Part shown: one piece after another, positions 30,241-32,180 of the stretch
How the letters are laid out: every line of letters starts with the position of its first letter
Position numbering within the stretch: position 1 is the first letter of the stretch
DNA from: Rhodoplanes serenus
Lineage (GTDB): Bacteria > Pseudomonadota > Alphaproteobacteria > Rhizobiales > Xanthobacteraceae
Direction of reading: 5' to 3'
DNA: 32,180 nt
NCBI GenBank assembly: GCA_945861855.1
Contig: CAMAWG010000035.1
Span: forward strand, 1-32,180
The notes under the pieces: model-generated
Told to the model about the DNA's origin: nothing
The model's input: the letters and a program-made list of their open reading frames with translations, nothing else
Database searches by the model: none
Position numbers and translations under genes: made by a program

Positions 30241-31230
30241 CTACTGCGCCGTGATATTGTTAGCGCGGATTACGTCACCCCAGAGCTTGATCTCGCTTTT
30301 GAGCAATGTGGCCGCCGCTTCCGGCGTCATCTGCGCGTCGGGGAACGGATCCATCCCGCCATCGGCAAAAGTCTTCTTGACCCTGGCGTCGGCCATCGCG
30401 TGGCGCAGCGCGGCGTTCAGGCGATCGACGATCGGCTGCGGCGTGCCGGTGGGCGCAAGCAGCATGTGCCAGAAGTCGATAACGAGCTTCTTGTATCCGA
30501 CCTGGCCCATGGTCGGCAGGTCCGGCAGCCCGGCGAACTTGTTTCGTCCGATGATCGCATAGGCCTTGAGCTTTCCGGCCTTGATCAAGGGCGCCGACTG
30601 CACGGCCGACTGCGAGCTGAGATCGACCTGGCCCGCCAGCAGGTCGTTGAGCGCGGGACCGGCACCTCGATAGGGGACCTGGACGACCTTCACGCCGATT
30701 TCCTGCGCCACCAGCACACCGGCCAGATGCCCAAACGAGCCGACGCCGGGATGGGCAACCTTGATGTTCTGTCCGGGCGTCTTCATCCAGGCAATGAGTT
30801 CCTTGACGTCCTTCGGCGGCAGGTCCGGTCGCGCTGCCCACGTCGAAGCGGCGGTGTTGATCAGACCGATGGGGGCGAAATCCTTCACGGCGTCGAACGA
30901 CAGGTTGTTGTACATCGTCACGCCGGCCGCCAGTGCCACCTGGTGGATCAGGATCGTATAGCCGTCGGGCGCGGCGCGGGCGGCCTTGGCGGCGGCGATC
31001 ATGCCGCCGGCGCCGCCAATATTTTCGATCACCACTTGCTGCCCGAGCGACTGCGACATGCTCTCCTGAATGATGCGCGCGATTGCGTCGGTCGCTCCGC
31101 CGGGCGGGAACGGACAGATCAAGGTGACCGGCTTGGCGGGATAGGTCTGCGCCGACGCGGTCACGGGAACCAGCGCCGCGACGGCTAGGCAAAGCGAGGC
31201 TGCAAGCAGCAATGCTCGTGCTGATTTCAT
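30241..31230 (-). CDS. Tripartite tricarboxylate transporter (Bug/TctC) binding protein
   Basis: A 329-residue secreted binding protein with signal peptide MKSARALLLAASLCLAVAAL and cleavage expected at ASA|QTYP. Family marks are YPAKPVTLICPFPPGGATDAIAR, GQQVVIENIGGAGG, VPYRGAGPALNDLLAGQVD and LPDLPTMGQVGYKK. GGGAGG lies about six bases before the ATG at 31230. The stop is only ten bases from the end of the frameshifted lipoprotein gene on the other strand. This is the fourth Bug gene of the window, again without membrane subunits. The ligand is unknown. Confidence 0.94.
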   Translation of the reverse strand: MKSARALLLAASLCLAVAALVPVTASAQTYPAKPVTLICPFPPGGATDAIARIIQESMSQSLGQQVVIENIGGAGGMIAAAKAARAAPDGYTILIHQVALAAGVTMYNNLSFDAVKDFAPIGLINTAASTWAARPDLPPKDVKELIAWMKTPGQNIKVAHPGVGSFGHLAGVLVAQEIGVKVVQVPYRGAGPALNDLLAGQVDLSSQSAVQSAPLIKAGKLKAYAIIGRNKFAGLPDLPTMGQVGYKKLVIDFWHMLLAPTGTPQPIVDRLNAALRHAMADARVKKTFADGGMDPFPDAQMTPEAAATLLKSEIKLWGDVIRANNITAQ

Positions 31231-31304
31231 GGTCGTCCTCCCTGTGAATTCTTGCGGCGTTTGGTTGCAGTCTAGGCAATTCGCGGCAGGGTTGAACAGG
31301 TGGA

Positions 31305-32180
31305 TCAGAACGCCTCCGCCAGCTCCTTTGCGCCCGGCGCCTGCGAGGCGCGGTCCATCTTGGTCTCGATCGCCGTGAACAGGCCGGCGACCGTGCCGGT
31401 CCGCCGCGCGATCGGATTGCGCTCGTAGCCGCCGCGCTGGAAGAAGTTCGACGTCGGCACTTTGTCGCGCATCTCCTGCGGCATCAGCACCATGTCGAAG
31501 CCGTTGCCGTCGCCGGTGAAGTTCATCATCTCCAGCTCGGCCGCGGTCAGCGGCTGCATGTGGCCCTTCATCTTCGCGAACAGCACGGAATCGAGAAGCT
31601 TCTGGGTCTGCAGCAGCGGGCCGATGTCGCGGTCGAGCACCGCCGCGTGGATGCCCATGCCGCCCTTGGTGGTCTTGGCGAGCTTGTCGTGCTCGCCCCA
31701 GGCGTTCGGCACGGTGCGGCTGAACGCGATCATCTTCTGCAACGCTGCGATCTTGCCCTCCGCAACCGTGGAGGCCTTCAGCGCCGCGACGAACTTGTCG
31801 CCGTGCTCGGCGAGCAGGCTCACCGAATTGGTGCTGAGCAACTGGTTGTATCCCATCGCCGGCGAGATCGGCCGCGCATTCGGTCGGTTGCCGACGATGC
31901 CGGCCTGTCCGTCGTAGGTGCCGTTGCCGCCGGTCTCGAAGGCATAGATGCGGACCGCCTGATCCCTCGTAAGCCCGGCCGCCGCCGCCGCCTTGGCGTA
32001 GGACTGCTTGAATTCCGCGTCGGTCTTCGGCCGCTCCGGCACGAAGCTGTAGTGCTCGGCGGCGGCCTTCAGGAAATCCGCGATGCTGGGAATCGGCAGT
32101 CGCGGTTGTGTCGGATCGCGCCGCGGCGGGATGTAGCCGGGCGGGCGCGCCGGCCCGGTGTAGACCGGCGGCTGGGTCAG
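31305..32180 (-). CDS. Lysozyme-like / transglycosylase-like protein, 5' part outside window
   Basis: The reading frame is open from the window edge to the stop at 31305 (at least 291 residues), so the true start lies beyond 32180; the GTG at 32042 is internal. The visible N-terminal part is rich in Pro and Arg (QPPVYTGPARPPGYIPPRRD). A domain then shows RIYAFETGGNGTYDGQAG and AMGYNQLLSTNSVSLLAEHG. The E-T-GGNG and GYNQL motifs resemble the ESGG...GLMQL pattern of soluble lytic transglycosylases, with the Glu as candidate acid. The rest is not recognisable. A cell-wall hydrolase role is a tentative reading. Confidence 0.7.
   Translation of the reverse strand: MTQPPVYTGPARPPGYIPPRRDPTQPRLPIPSIADFLKAAAEHYSFVPERPKTDAEFKQSYAKAAAAAGLTRDQAVRIYAFETGGNGTYDGQAGIVGNRPNARPISPAMGYNQLLSTNSVSLLAEHGDKFVAALKASTVAEGKIAALQKMIAFSRTVPNAWGEHDKLAKTTKGGMGIHAAVLDRDIGPLLQTQKLLDSVLFAKMKGHMQPLTAAELEMMNFTGDGNGFDMVLMPQEMRDKVPTSNFFQRGGYERNPIARRTGTVAGLFTAIETKMDRASQAPGAKELAEAF

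Overview
The window looks like a piece of a high-GC alphaproteobacterial chromosome, most likely Hyphomicrobiales in the Bradyrhizobium / Rhodopseudomonas / Xanthobacteraceae range. This rests on strong GC codon bias with long mirror ORFs opposite most genes, several palindromic intergenic repeats I recognise from Rhizobiales genomes, HWE-type histidine kinase chemistry, and many orphan tripartite-tricarboxylate (Bug) binding proteins. It reads as a catabolic and uptake region. There is no rRNA, tRNA, CRISPR array, phage or classical insertion sequence that I can see.

Layout. 1-4500: a small membrane protein, an atypical PEP-mutase/isocitrate-lyase-fold enzyme, a ModA-like binding protein without a signal peptide, and two divergent Bug proteins. 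4500-4760: a gene-free but strongly structured stretch ending in two terminator-like hairpins. 4776-7400: a two-subunit molybdenum hydroxylase (isoquinoline 1-oxidoreductase type). 7464-11131: an M3 oligopeptidase coupled by an ATGA overlap to a gamma-glutamyltransferase. 11335-12183: a PDC-lactonase-like amidohydrolase. 12241-15233: a DUF1007 protein, a NicO-type Ni/Co permease and an FAD monooxygenase. 15285-17413 (minus strand): a cobalt-type nitrile hydratase operon (alpha, beta, accessory protein), interrupted by a GIY-YIG nuclease cassette. 17452-21496: TRAP transporter DctQM, an SDR and an acyl-CoA dehydrogenase. 21672-25527: an HWE histidine kinase, a class II aldolase-like protein and a third Bug protein. 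25736-29218: a fused indolepyruvate:ferredoxin oxidoreductase. 29249-32180: a VOC protein, a frameshifted small lipoprotein gene, a fourth Bug protein and the 3' part of a lysozyme-like gene.

How genes fit together. The nitrile hydratase alpha subunit carries CTLCSC, the cobalt-type claw, and a His/Asp-rich N-terminus. A Ni/Co permease with its own His-rich loop and a periplasmic DUF1007 partner lie about 1.3 kb beyond the nitrile hydratase accessory gene, so the area may form a cobalt acquisition and use neighbourhood. Many other genes are transporters or enzymes for small organic acids, aromatics and amides.

Most notable observation. A compact 427-bp unit (15674-16100) holds a complete, AT-richer GIY-YIG nuclease ORF between near-identical 57/58-bp inverted repeats. 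It sits exactly at the boundary between the nitrile hydratase beta and accessory genes. The same six bases, GCATGA on the coding strand, occur at both outer edges. Removing the unit and one copy of GCATGA restores an ATGA stop/start overlap between the two genes. This is what insertion of a small mobile element with target duplication would leave, and I know of no named element family of this build.
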